A stretch of 64,000 nucleotides of DNA from an uncultured Pelagibacteraceae bacterium (lineage in GTDB: Bacteria > Pseudomonadota > Alphaproteobacteria > Pelagibacterales > Pelagibacteraceae), in NCBI GenBank assembly GCA_902521075.1, contig CABYQM010000001.1, forward strand, positions 83,974-147,973, written 5' to 3'. Positions 27,745 through 36,061 of the stretch are shown in pieces. A program made the translations under genes and the position numbers. The notes under the pieces were generated by a model. That model had not been told where the DNA came from. It saw only the letters and a program-made list of their open reading frames with translations, and made no database searches. Numbering within the stretch: position 1 is the stretch's first letter; every line of letters starts with the position of its first letter.

Positions 27745-27790
27745 ATTAAATTAAGACAATTTTTACAGATATAAATTTAGATTTTTTGTG

Positions 27791-27796
27791 TATAAT
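27791..27796 (+). promoter_or_regulatory. Candidate -10 element for aceE
   Basis: A perfect TATAAT sits 7 bases before the ATG at 27804. No Shine-Dalgarno sequence is visible between them, and no -35 at the usual 16-18 spacing (a TTTACA at 27762 is too far). Transcription from it would begin at or next to the start codon. Confidence 0.4.
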
Positions 27797-27803
27797 TATT
27801 TAG

Positions 27804-30458
27804 ATGAGCAAAGAATTCAAAGCTAATCAAAACCAAAAATTAGATAATCAAGAATTAAATGATTGGTTAGACTCTCTTGATGCAGTAGTTGAAAATCATG
27901 GTAGAGAGGGCGCCAAACTAATTTTAGAAAAACTTGAGAAAAGAGCAAAAGATTTAAGAGTATTATATTCACCTATTCCATATTCACCATACAGAAATAC
28001 GATATCTCAATATGATCAAGGAATTTATCCTGGAGATTTAGCAATTGAAGAAAAAATAACAGCAATTTTAAGATGGAATGCTTTAACTATGGTTATGAAA
28101 GCAAACAAGAATTATGGAGGTCTTGGAGGACATATAGCAAGTTACGCATCTTTTGCTGAAGTATTTGAAACCGGATTTAATCATTTTTTTAAAGGCGGTG
28201 ATGAAGCAGATTTAATTTTTTATCAATCACAGTGTACAACTGGGATATATGCAAGATCTTTTTTAGAGGGAAGATTAACTAAAAATCATTTGGAACATTA
28301 TAGACAAGAATTAAACGAGCAAGGACTGTCTTCATACTGCCATCCATACTTAATGAGAGATTACTGGACATTTACCACATCATCGATGGGAATAGGTTTA
28401 GTTAATGCAATTTACCAAGCTCGTTTCATGAAATATTTAGAAAATAGAAATTTATTAAAAACAAATAAAAGAGTATGGGGTTTATTTGGAGATGGTGAAA
28501 TGGATGAACCTGAAAGTTTGGCTGGATTATCTATCGCTTCAAGAGAAAAATTAGATAATTTAACCTTTATTATAAATTGTAATCTCCAAAGATTAGATGG
28601 ACCTGTAAGAGGTAATGGACAAATAATTCAAGAACTTGAGACAATCTTTAAAGCTAATGGATGGAATGTAATTAAAGTTCTATGGGGATCTGAATGGGAT
28701 AAAATTTTTCAACAAGATAAAGATCATTTGTTGTTAAAGCGTTTTGCTAAAACTGTTGATGGAAAATATCAAACTTTAGGTGCAAGAGATGGAGAGTATA
28801 ATCTTAAAAACTTTTTTGCAGAGGATCCAGAAGTTTTAAAATTGGTTTCTTCACTTAGTAAAGATGAAATTGATAAACTTAAAAGGGGAGGCCATGATTT
28901 TAAAAAACTTTATGCTGCCTTTAATGCTGCTGTTAAAACTAAAGATAAACCTACAGTTATTTTAGCTAAAACAAAAAAAGGTTATGGAATGGGTAAGGCT
29001 GGAGAGTCAAAAATGACTAATCACCAGCAAAAAGAATTAAATCTTGATGCATTGAAAGAGTTTAGAGATCGTTTTCAATTAGATATTCCAGATAATAAAT
29101 TAGAAAATATGGAGTTTTATAAACCAGATGAACATTCAGAGGAAATAAAATACTTAAAGAAAAAAAGGGAAGCTTTAGGAGGATCTTTACCCAAAAGAAG
29201 TTTTAAAGAAGTTGAATTGGTTACTCCAAAAATTGAAAAACATTCAAACTTTTTATTCGAAGAAAGTGATAGAGAATATTCAACAACAACTGGACTTGTT
29301 AGATCTTTAGGAAATATAATGAGAGATAAAGAGTTTGGAAAAAGAGTCGTCCCAATAGTTGCTGATGAAGCAAGAACTTTTGGAATGGCTAATTTATTTT
29401 CACAAATTGGAATATATTCACCAGAAGGTCAGTTATATGAACCTGAAGATGCGACTTCCATTTTGAAATATCAAGAATCAAAAACAGGACAACTATTAGA
29501 AGAGGGAATTAATGAAGCTGGAGCAATATCCTCATGGCTAGCAGCAGCCACTTCTTACAGTAATCATAATTTTCCAATGATGCCTTTTTATATTTTTTAT
29601 TCTATGTTTGGCTTTCAAAGAATTGGAGATCTTATTTGGGCGGCAGCCGATCAAATGCCTAGGGGATTTTTAATTGGTGCTACAGCTGGACGAACTACTT
29701 TGGCAGGAGAAGGATTACAACATCAAGATGGACAAAGTCATATAATTGCATCAACATTCCCAAATTTAAAATCTTATGATCCTTGTTTTGCAAGTGAGCT
29801 AGCAATTATTTTTGATGAAGGAATGAAAAGAATGATGACAGAATGTAAAGATGAATTTTATTATATTACTGTGAATAATGAAAAGTACTCTCATCCAAAA
29901 ATTGATATAAAAAATAAAGATGGAATAATTAAAGGTGGCTACCTTTTTAAAGATAATTCTAATGATAAAATTAATATAAATTTATTAGGATCTGGGCCAA
30001 TATTTAGAGAATGTATCGAAGCTTCTAAAATACTTAAAGATGAATATGGAATTGGTTCAAGATTGTATAGCATAACAAGTTATTCAGAGTTAGAAAAAAA
30101 TGCTAAATCAATTTTAAGACAAAACACATTGTCTCCTGCAAATAAAAAACAAAATTATTTGCAGCAGCTAATTTCTAATGAAGATCCTGTAATTGCAACT
30201 TCAGATTATGTAAGAGCATATTCACAATTAATCTCTAGCCACATAAATAATAAGTTTATAGCGATGGGCACAGATGGATTTGGAAGAAGTGATACGCGAA
30301 AAAATTTAAGAGATTTTTTTGAGGTAGATAGCAAACATATAGTCGTCAGTTCTTTATATACACTTTATGAAGATAAGAATGTCTCCTTACAAACATTAGA
30401 AAAAGCGATTAATAAATATAATCTCAATAATAATAAAAATAATCCTTGGGAAATATAG
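27804..30458 (+). CDS. aceE: Pyruvate dehydrogenase E1 component, homodimeric type
   Basis: 884 residues, the normal size of AceE. It has the opening YSPYRNTISQYDQGIYPGD, the substrate region GLGGHIASYASFAEV, and the thiamine diphosphate motif GDGEMDEPESL followed by IINCNLQRLDGPVRGN. The C-terminal transketolase half is complete (GLQHQDGQSH, TDGFGRSDTR). It decarboxylates pyruvate and passes the acetyl group to E2. Most alphaproteobacteria use the two-subunit PdhA/PdhB E1, so the single-chain form is a lineage marker that fits SAR11. No aceF or lpd is in the window. Confidence 0.97.
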   Translation: MSKEFKANQNQKLDNQELNDWLDSLDAVVENHGREGAKLILEKLEKRAKDLRVLYSPIPYSPYRNTISQYDQGIYPGDLAIEEKITAILRWNALTMVMKANKNYGGLGGHIASYASFAEVFETGFNHFFKGGDEADLIFYQSQCTTGIYARSFLEGRLTKNHLEHYRQELNEQGLSSYCHPYLMRDYWTFTTSSMGIGLVNAIYQARFMKYLENRNLLKTNKRVWGLFGDGEMDEPESLAGLSIASREKLDNLTFIINCNLQRLDGPVRGNGQIIQELETIFKANGWNVIKVLWGSEWDKIFQQDKDHLLLKRFAKTVDGKYQTLGARDGEYNLKNFFAEDPEVLKLVSSLSKDEIDKLKRGGHDFKKLYAAFNAAVKTKDKPTVILAKTKKGYGMGKAGESKMTNHQQKELNLDALKEFRDRFQLDIPDNKLENMEFYKPDEHSEEIKYLKKKREALGGSLPKRSFKEVELVTPKIEKHSNFLFEESDREYSTTTGLVRSLGNIMRDKEFGKRVVPIVADEARTFGMANLFSQIGIYSPEGQLYEPEDATSILKYQESKTGQLLEEGINEAGAISSWLAAATSYSNHNFPMMPFYIFYSMFGFQRIGDLIWAAADQMPRGFLIGATAGRTTLAGEGLQHQDGQSHIIASTFPNLKSYDPCFASELAIIFDEGMKRMMTECKDEFYYITVNNEKYSHPKIDIKNKDGIIKGGYLFKDNSNDKININLLGSGPIFRECIEASKILKDEYGIGSRLYSITSYSELEKNAKSILRQNTLSPANKKQNYLQQLISNEDPVIATSDYVRAYSQLISSHINNKFIAMGTDGFGRSDTRKNLRDFFEVDSKHIVVSSLYTLYEDKNVSLQTLEKAINKYNLNNNKNNPWEI

Positions 30459-30474
30459 TCCCTACTAATTTTTT

Positions 30475-31368
30475 ATGGAATTACCTGTAGTTAATCATAA
30501 AGATTATGAAGCTCAATTAAATGATGACAATAAATTTCCTATAAAAAAATTTGGAGAATTGGCTAAAGCGTTAATTAAAAATAAAATAGTTAAAAATTTT
30601 CATATCCCAGAGCCATGCTCAGTAGAAACTTTAAAAGAGGCACATACAGAAGACTATATAAATAAAATAAAAAATAAAACTTTAGATAAAAACGAGATTA
30701 GAAAAATTGGCTTTCCTTTAGTTGACAGCGTAGTTAGAAGATCTTTTATTGCAACTGGAGGAACTGTACTCGCTACAAAGTTGGCACTAAATTATGGAAT
30801 AGCATGCAATACTGCAGGAGGCAGTCATCATGCAACATCTAATGAGGGAGCTGGATTTTGTGTTTTTAATGATGTTGCAGTAGCAGCTAAATATTTAACT
30901 ACAAGAGGTCTGGCAAACAGAATTTTAATTATTGATTTAGATGTTCATCAGGGTAATGGCAATTCTGAAATATTTAAAAATGATAATCAAGTTTTTACAT
31001 TCAGCATGCACTCGAAAGTTAATTATCCAGCAAAAAAATCAGTAAGTGATCTTGATATTGAATTAGAGGAAAATTTAGAAGATATTGAATATATCGATAT
31101 TTTAAAAAAAAATTTAAAATATCTGAACCAAGAAGAGTTTGATTTTGTTTTCTATATCGCTGGAGTTGATATTCACTATAATGACAGGTTGGGTAAACTA
31201 AAAATTTCTGATAATGGTATATTTCAGAGAGATGAATTGGTTATTGATAATTTTTTCTCAAATAAAATTCCTATATGTGGAGTATTAGGAGGTGGATACA
31301 ACGAAGATTTTAATAAACTAGTAGAATTACATTCTAGTTTACATAAAACATGTGCTAAATTTTTATGA
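30475..31368 (+). CDS. Histone-deacetylase/AcuC-family deacetylase
   Basis: 297 residues of the arginase/deacetylase fold. Conserved positions: tandem histidines in GGSHHATSNEGAGFCVFND, zinc ligands Asp and His in IIDLDVHQGNGN, second metal Asp in YIAGVDIHYNDRLG, and the catalytic tyrosine in LGGGYNED. It should hydrolyse acetyl-lysine, acetylpolyamine or another N-acyl amide in the cytoplasm. It begins 16 bases after aceE and overlaps msrB by 4 bases (ATGA). Confidence 0.88.
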   Translation: MELPVVNHKDYEAQLNDDNKFPIKKFGELAKALIKNKIVKNFHIPEPCSVETLKEAHTEDYINKIKNKTLDKNEIRKIGFPLVDSVVRRSFIATGGTVLATKLALNYGIACNTAGGSHHATSNEGAGFCVFNDVAVAAKYLTTRGLANRILIIDLDVHQGNGNSEIFKNDNQVFTFSMHSKVNYPAKKSVSDLDIELEENLEDIEYIDILKKNLKYLNQEEFDFVFYIAGVDIHYNDRLGKLKISDNGIFQRDELVIDNFFSNKIPICGVLGGGYNEDFNKLVELHSSLHKTCAKFL

Positions 31369-31736
31369 CGAAAAAAAATTCGAATTTAACTATAGATCAA
31401 GAAAACATTTTATTTAATGAAGCAACTGAACCTCCAGGTTCAAGTGAATTAAATAATGAAAAAAGAGAAGGCTCATATCACTGCGCAAACTGTGATACTG
31501 AATTGTTTAAATCCTCAACAAAATATGAAAGTGGATCAGGATGGCCGTCATTTTATAAATCCCTTCCAGATGTCTTTGAAACTAAAACAGATCACCATAT
31601 CGGTTATGCTAGGACAGAGTATCATTGTAAAAAATGTGGCGGACATCATGGGCATATATTTGATGATGGTCCAGAACCTACTGGTAAAAGGTATTGTAAT
31701 AACGGGGTTTGCTTAGTTTTTAAGCCTCATAAATAA
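31365..31736 (+). CDS. msrB: Peptide methionine (R)-S-oxide reductase
   Basis: 123 residues covering the whole MsrB domain. Two CxxC pairs that bind zinc (CANCD and CKKCG), GSGWPSFYKSL, HHGHIFDDGPEPTGKRYC, and the catalytic Cys in RYCNNG are present. It repairs methionine-R-sulfoxide in proteins using thioredoxin. Its start overlaps the preceding deacetylase gene, so it is likely the last gene of an aceE-deacetylase-msrB unit. Confidence 0.95.
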   Translation: MTKKNSNLTIDQENILFNEATEPPGSSELNNEKREGSYHCANCDTELFKSSTKYESGSGWPSFYKSLPDVFETKTDHHIGYARTEYHCKKCGGHHGHIFDDGPEPTGKRYCNNGVCLVFKPHK

Positions 31737-31772
31737 TTGTAATTAAAACAAAAATAAAATAAATCTATATGT

Positions 31773-32648
31773 ATGAATTTAATAAATAAGCTTTTTTTTG
31801 CGCTTTGCTTATCTCTGTTCACAACTTTTGCGTATGGAGATACAGCTAATGATATACTGAACAGGCTTACAGACAAAATTTCATCAATTGTTGAAAATAC
31901 TTTAGGAGGAGATACAGAATTCTCTTTAGAGTTTCCAGAGGATGATGATGTTGAATTAGAAATACTAAAATTTAAAGAATTAGATAGCTCGGATGGTCAG
32001 AATTCATTTTCACAATTAAGTATTCACACTCAAGAAGTGAATGATGATACAAGATATATTTTAAATTTTGGATATGGACAAAGATATATATCTTCAGACA
32101 AATCGATGATCACGGGTATAAATGGATTTATTGATTACGATACAGAAGGCCATTCTAGAACAAGTTTAGGTTTTGAGGCAAAAGCTCCAATTTTAGAACT
32201 TACTGGAAACTATTATTTAGGTCTGTCAGGAGTAGAAACGATTAATGGTGTTAAAGAAAAAGTATTAGATGGTCATGAAATAAACTTATCATCACAATTA
32301 CCGTACATGCCGTGGACAAGATTAAATGTGCAAAATTATGATTTTGAAAAAGACAAAGCTTCAGAAAATACTGATGGAAACTTAGTTTCTTTAGAAATGA
32401 ACTTGACACCCAGTATACAATTTGAAGCATCTAAAAACTTTATAAGCACTACAGGTGTAGAAGATGAAGAAAATTTTAAAATCATGTATTATAATCCACC
32501 AAGAAATAAATCATCACTTCAGGATGGATTAATATCAGCAAATGCATTTGAAAAAGGTGATGTAGAAGCAAAAATGAAGGATAAGGTTAGAAGAAGAAAT
32601 GCAATGACAATTGAGGTTCAAGGAGCAGTAGTATTAACTAAGCAATAA
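31773..32648 (+). CDS. Inverse-autotransporter (intimin/invasin-type) beta-barrel protein without passenger
   Basis: 291 residues with signal peptide ending AYGD. The pattern from about residue 85, RYILNFGYGQRYIS, GINGFIDYDTEGHSRTSLGFEAKAPILELTGNYYLG, then HEINLSSQLPYMPWTRLNVQ, follows strand by strand the intimin-like beta domain. It ends with KVRRRNAMTIEVQGAVVL, resembling the RNNNIVLEY region that closes that barrel. No Ig-like passenger follows; the gene stops there. A secreted protein with its own signal peptide starts 3 bases later and may be the partner. Family assignment is by pattern recognition. Confidence 0.72.
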   Translation: MNLINKLFFALCLSLFTTFAYGDTANDILNRLTDKISSIVENTLGGDTEFSLEFPEDDDVELEILKFKELDSSDGQNSFSQLSIHTQEVNDDTRYILNFGYGQRYISSDKSMITGINGFIDYDTEGHSRTSLGFEAKAPILELTGNYYLGLSGVETINGVKEKVLDGHEINLSSQLPYMPWTRLNVQNYDFEKDKASENTDGNLVSLEMNLTPSIQFEASKNFISTTGVEDEENFKIMYYNPPRNKSSLQDGLISANAFEKGDVEAKMKDKVRRRNAMTIEVQGAVVLTKQ

Positions 32649-32651
32649 TTT

Positions 32652-33350
32652 ATGAGAAATTTAATCAAATCAATATTAATTTTGTTTATCTCAATTTATT
32701 CAGTTAACGCATTTGCAGCAACAGGAGCAGCAACTGAGTATGGGGTAACAATGACAAAACTTGAGCTTTGCGAAACTGGAAGTACCACAGCGAATTGTTT
32801 AAACCCATTAACTATATCACCAAGTGGAACATCAGGAGTTGTAGATATCGCATCAGTGGACGCAGGAGCCACAGCTGGATCTTATGGAAATATTGCAAAA
32901 GCAAAAATAGGAACTTTATATACTTTTATTCAAATTACTATGAGTAGACAATTTACAATGACTGGAACAGCAGGAAGTTGTGCAACCAAAGCTGGGGAGT
33001 CTGGAACTAAAACTACAGATGCAAAAGGACAAACCGGTGGCACTCCAGGATCTTCAACTTTATATGTTCCTGACGGTACTACTTATGATGATCATATGAA
33101 TGGATCAGTAGACTCATTGGGTGCAACAGTTTCAAATGATGGAGTAGTAGGAAGTAGTGACGAGTATTTTCAATATAGAAAAATTATTTCAGGAGGCGGT
33201 TTAAAAGTTAAAGCGGGAGACTTTCCAACAGTAAAAGTGGCATTTGATGTATCTAATGCAGTTGGTGAAGCTACTGGTGGTGCAGCTGCATGCACTGCTA
33301 ATGTTATGTATGCCAATGAACCTGGAATGATAATATCATTCGTTGATTAA
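32652..33350 (+). CDS. Secreted beta-rich protein of unknown function
   Basis: 232 residues with a signal peptide ending NAFAATG. The mature protein is rich in Gly, Thr, Ser and Ala and has cysteines at LCETGS, NCLNPL, SCATKAG and ACTANVM. It contains a long exposed-looking loop (TKTTDAKGQTGGTPGSS) and ends MIISFVD. I do not recognise the family. Three bases separate it from the inverse-autotransporter-like barrel gene, so the two are almost surely co-expressed; it could be a surface protein held or exported by that barrel, which is inference. Confidence 0.72.
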   Translation: MRNLIKSILILFISIYSVNAFAATGAATEYGVTMTKLELCETGSTTANCLNPLTISPSGTSGVVDIASVDAGATAGSYGNIAKAKIGTLYTFIQITMSRQFTMTGTAGSCATKAGESGTKTTDAKGQTGGTPGSSTLYVPDGTTYDDHMNGSVDSLGATVSNDGVVGSSDEYFQYRKIISGGGLKVKAGDFPTVKVAFDVSNAVGEATGGAAACTANVMYANEPGMIISFVD

Positions 33351-33353
33351 AAA

Positions 33354-33608
33354 TTATTCTAAAGAACTTAAAAGTTTTCCAGTTTTCTCTAATTCTCTTA
33401 ATTCCTGATAGCCTCCAACGTGATAGTCATCAAAAAAGATTTGAGGAATTGTTCTTCTTCCATTTGCTCTCTTTGTCATTTCGTCTCTTAGACCTTCTTT
33501 TGTTGAAATATCTATCTCGTTATAATTAAGGTTATTTCTAGATAATAATCTTTTTGCTGCATCACAAAAGTTACACATTGGACCAGAGTAAACAGTTATA
33601 TTTTTCAT
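33354..33608 (-). CDS. grxC: Glutaredoxin (GrxC type)
   Basis: 84 residues, full glutaredoxin length. Active site GPMCNFCDAAKRLL is a dithiol CxxC, with the cis-Pro in RRTIPQIFFDDYHVGGYQEL and the glutathione-binding GGYQEL turn. It reduces disulfides with glutathione in the cytoplasm. It is convergent with the secreted protein gene (3-base gap). Confidence 0.95.
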   Translation of the reverse strand: MKNITVYSGPMCNFCDAAKRLLSRNNLNYNEIDISTKEGLRDEMTKRANGRRTIPQIFFDDYHVGGYQELRELEKTGKLLSSLE

Positions 33609-33640
33609 TAAGCAATATATAAGTGATGTTTCATAAATTA

Positions 33641-33940
33641 CTATAGTAAGTAATCATTTTTATTAATTTTTGATTTAATTAATTTTCTGGAATATTCAAA
33701 TTTTTTTCTATGTTTAATGCTTTGTGAGCTTGCTCTTTTTCTCCAAAGTCTAAATGATGATGGCTTTAAAGATCTTCTCATAATTTTAATAACTTCACCT
33801 TCAGTCTTACCAGTTTTTTTTTCAATCTCTTCAAAAGTGATCCGATCTGCCCAAGCTGCCCATATGACCCAATCTGGACTCTCCAAAGGAGGCTCTGGAT
33901 TCTTAACTCTGGTTGTAGGTCTGTGACTTTTTTTCATCAA
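33641..33940 (-). CDS. DUF2805 / TIGR03643-type small basic protein
   Basis: 99 residues (98 if the second Met is used). The central block WVIWAAWADRITFEEIEKK, then GEVIKIMRRSLKPSSFRLWRKR, matches the DUF2805 pattern as I remember it: an HTH-like segment followed by a basic SSFRLWRKR motif. The helix-turn-helix look and high charge suggest nucleic-acid binding, but the family has no assigned function that I know of. It is 32 bases upstream of, and in the same direction as, the glutaredoxin gene. Confidence 0.72.
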   Translation of the reverse strand: MMKKSHRPTTRVKNPEPPLESPDWVIWAAWADRITFEEIEKKTGKTEGEVIKIMRRSLKPSSFRLWRKRASSQSIKHRKKFEYSRKLIKSKINKNDYLL

Positions 33941-34004
33941 AATTCAACAAATTACTAAAATTATTTTAATGCAAATACTTAAGGCTATGATATTATCACT
34001 TTTA

Positions 34005-34054
34005 GATAGTCCTATCTAGCCATCTTTAGCTCCCGGTTTTTTAGGACTATCCTA
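34005..34054 (+). promoter_or_regulatory. Structured leader with switching inverted repeats before LysE-type exporter gene
   Basis: GATAGTCCTA (34005-34014) pairs perfectly with TAGGACTATC (34042-34051). Each arm can also fold on itself: GATAG-TC-CTATC (34005-34016) and TAGGA-CTA-TCCTA (34042-34054). The AGGA within the right arm is the only Shine-Dalgarno-like sequence before the ATG at 34058. This would allow mutually exclusive hairpins that hide or expose the ribosome site. No riboswitch class recognised. Confidence 0.4.
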
Positions 34055-34057
34055 AAA

Positions 34058-34672
34058 ATGCTTCCCTTAGATTTTATTCTTTTTTTACAGATCATTATTT
34101 TTATGTTCATAACTCCTGGTACACCTAGAATTGTTATTATTTCTTATTCTATGAACTACGGCGTTCAAAAATGTGTTTGGACTGCATTAGGAGATGTAAC
34201 TGCAAATATAATTCAGGCAACTCTTGTAATATTTGTTATTGGATCTTTTTTGTCTGACAATCCAACAATATTAAATACTTTAAAATGGTTAGGTATCGCC
34301 TATTTAACATATCTCGCATATGATATTTATAAATCGAGACCTAAAGATATAAATACAAAAGATATTTTAGATAAAAGTTTTTTTTCATTTTATAAAGATG
34401 GATTTTTAGTTGCAGGAACAAGTCCAAAAGCATGGATGTTTTTTCCGTTTATATTTCCGCAATTTATTGATTTTAATTCTAATTATGTGATTCAATTTAT
34501 TATTTTAATTACTACTTATGTAGTATTAGATTTTCTATCTTTAGTTGGTTATGCTATTCTAGCTAATAAATTAATTATTTGGATTAAAGCTAATCCTAAA
34601 ATTATAAATACAATTTCAGCTTGTGTAATTATTTTGATAGCCATAATTATTGCATTTACTCAACAATACTAA
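34058..34672 (+). CDS. LysE/RhtB-family amino-acid exporter
   Basis: 204 residues, normal for the family, with about six helices. The N-terminal FITPGTPRIVIISYSMNYG corresponds to the family motif (usually TPGPNMLLVL-S-GRG), here with a Thr-Pro-Arg variation, and AGTSPKAWMFFPFIFPQF matches the conserved NPK-type segment. It should export an amino acid or derivative. It is a single gene preceded by the structured leader at 34005-34054 and followed by the binding-protein gene after an 88-base gap. Confidence 0.87.
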   Translation: MLPLDFILFLQIIIFMFITPGTPRIVIISYSMNYGVQKCVWTALGDVTANIIQATLVIFVIGSFLSDNPTILNTLKWLGIAYLTYLAYDIYKSRPKDINTKDILDKSFFSFYKDGFLVAGTSPKAWMFFPFIFPQFIDFNSNYVIQFIILITTYVVLDFLSLVGYAILANKLIIWIKANPKIINTISACVIILIAIIIAFTQQY

Positions 34673-34760
34673 GGCATATTGCGTTACTACTCCCACTTGC
34701 AATTAAATAATTTTTGTTATTAATTTAAGCTTTATTAATTAATTAATTAAAGGGGAATAA

Positions 34761-35999
34761 ATGAAAATAAAAAACATTTTAATTACATTTGTTTCTGCAA
34801 TAGCATTATTATTTTCAACTTCAGTTGTATCATTTGCAAAAGTAGTTGGAGATAAAATTATTTTAGGTGCTGCAATCTCTTTAACTGGAAAATATTCATC
34901 TAATGGTGTTCACACTCAAAATGGCTATAACATGGCTGTTGATAGAATTAACAGCATGGGTGGAGTAAAAGTTGGAGGAAAAACTTATAAGTTTGATATC
35001 ATATATTATGACGATGAATCAAACCCAAAAAGAGCAGCTCAGCTTGCAGAAAGATTAATTTCACAAGATAAAGTAGAGTTCATGCTTGGGCCATACAGTT
35101 CAGGTTTGACAAAAGCGATAGCACCAGTGACAGAAAAATACGGTGTTCCAATGGTTGAGGCTAACGGTGCTTCTAGATCTTTGTTTACGAAAGGTTACAA
35201 ATATCTGTTTGCAGTATTAGCACCAGCAAACTTATATCTTGATGTAGCAATAAGAACAGCTGTTGAGTTAAATGGCGGTAAAGGTGTAAGAATTGCACAA
35301 GCGTTTGAGCAAGATGCATTCTCGCAAGACGTAAGATTAGGTATTTTAGATGCTGCAAAAGAAACTGGATCTGAAATTATAATCGACGATAAACTTCCAA
35401 AAGAGCTTAATGATATGGCTGCTACATTAGTTAAAGTAAAACAAATGAAGCCAGATGTATTGGTTGTTTCAGGTCATACAAAAGGAGCTTTAACAGCAAT
35501 AAGACAAATTTCAGAAATGAAAGTTGATGTTCCGATGTTGGCAATGACACACTGTGATGCTGCAAAATTATCTAAGCAACATGGTAAAAATTCTCAATAT
35601 GCATTATGTGCTTCTCAATGGCATAAAACATTAACTTACAAAGATGATTTCTTTAAAGATGGTATGACATATGCGGCAGATTTTGAAAAAGAATTTGGCT
35701 ATGATCCACCATATCAATCTGCAGAGTCTTCAGCTGCATTGTTAGTATTTAAAGATGCTTTTGAAAGAGCAAATACTTTTGATCAGAAAAAAGTAAGAGA
35801 TGCTCTTGCTGCAACTAACATGCAAACATTCTATGGAAATATTAAATTTGCACCTGGTGGTCAAAATGTTGACAAACCAATGGTACTTTTCCAAGTAATG
35901 TGTGATGATGCTGGTAAGTGTGAAAATAAAGTTGTTGCTCCATTAAAATGGGCTTCAGCTGAGTTAATACACCCAGTACCAAAGTGGTCTGAAAGATAA
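34761..35999 (+). CDS. Branched-chain-amino-acid/amide-type ABC transporter binding protein (system 1)
   Basis: 412 residues with a signal peptide ending SVVSFAK and a Peripla_BP_6 fold: IILGAAISLTGKYSSNG, INSMGGVKVGGKTY, YYDDESNPKRAAQLAERLI and GPYSSGLTKAIAPV are standard positions in LivJ/UrtA-like proteins. It captures the substrate (amino acid, amide or urea-like) in the periplasm for the permeases encoded just downstream. A strong AAGGGG site precedes the ATG, and a terminator follows, as expected for the most abundant subunit. Exact ligand unknown. Confidence 0.9.
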   Translation: MKIKNILITFVSAIALLFSTSVVSFAKVVGDKIILGAAISLTGKYSSNGVHTQNGYNMAVDRINSMGGVKVGGKTYKFDIIYYDDESNPKRAAQLAERLISQDKVEFMLGPYSSGLTKAIAPVTEKYGVPMVEANGASRSLFTKGYKYLFAVLAPANLYLDVAIRTAVELNGGKGVRIAQAFEQDAFSQDVRLGILDAAKETGSEIIIDDKLPKELNDMAATLVKVKQMKPDVLVVSGHTKGALTAIRQISEMKVDVPMLAMTHCDAAKLSKQHGKNSQYALCASQWHKTLTYKDDFFKDGMTYAADFEKEFGYDPPYQSAESSAALLVFKDAFERANTFDQKKVRDALAATNMQTFYGNIKFAPGGQNVDKPMVLFQVMCDDAGKCENKVVAPLKWASAELIHPVPKWSER

Positions 36000-36011
36000 A
36001 AAAAAATAATT

Positions 36012-36041
36012 AAGCCCCCTAGAAATAGGGGGCTTTTTTTT
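36012..36041 (+). terminator. Rho-independent terminator after binding-protein gene
   Basis: Perfect 9-bp stem AAGCCCCCT (36012-36020) with AGGGGGCTT (36027-36035), 6-base loop and an 8-T run. It lies between the binding protein and its permease genes, so read-through rather than a new promoter may set the lower permease level. Confidence 0.93.
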
Positions 36042-36061
36042 ATAGAAATCAAAATTAAATT

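Noticed and set aside
34735..34750. TTAATTAATTAATTAA as an operator before the system 1 binding-protein gene
   Set aside because: Simple AT repeat likely by chance in this base composition, just upstream of a normal AAGGGG ribosome site.
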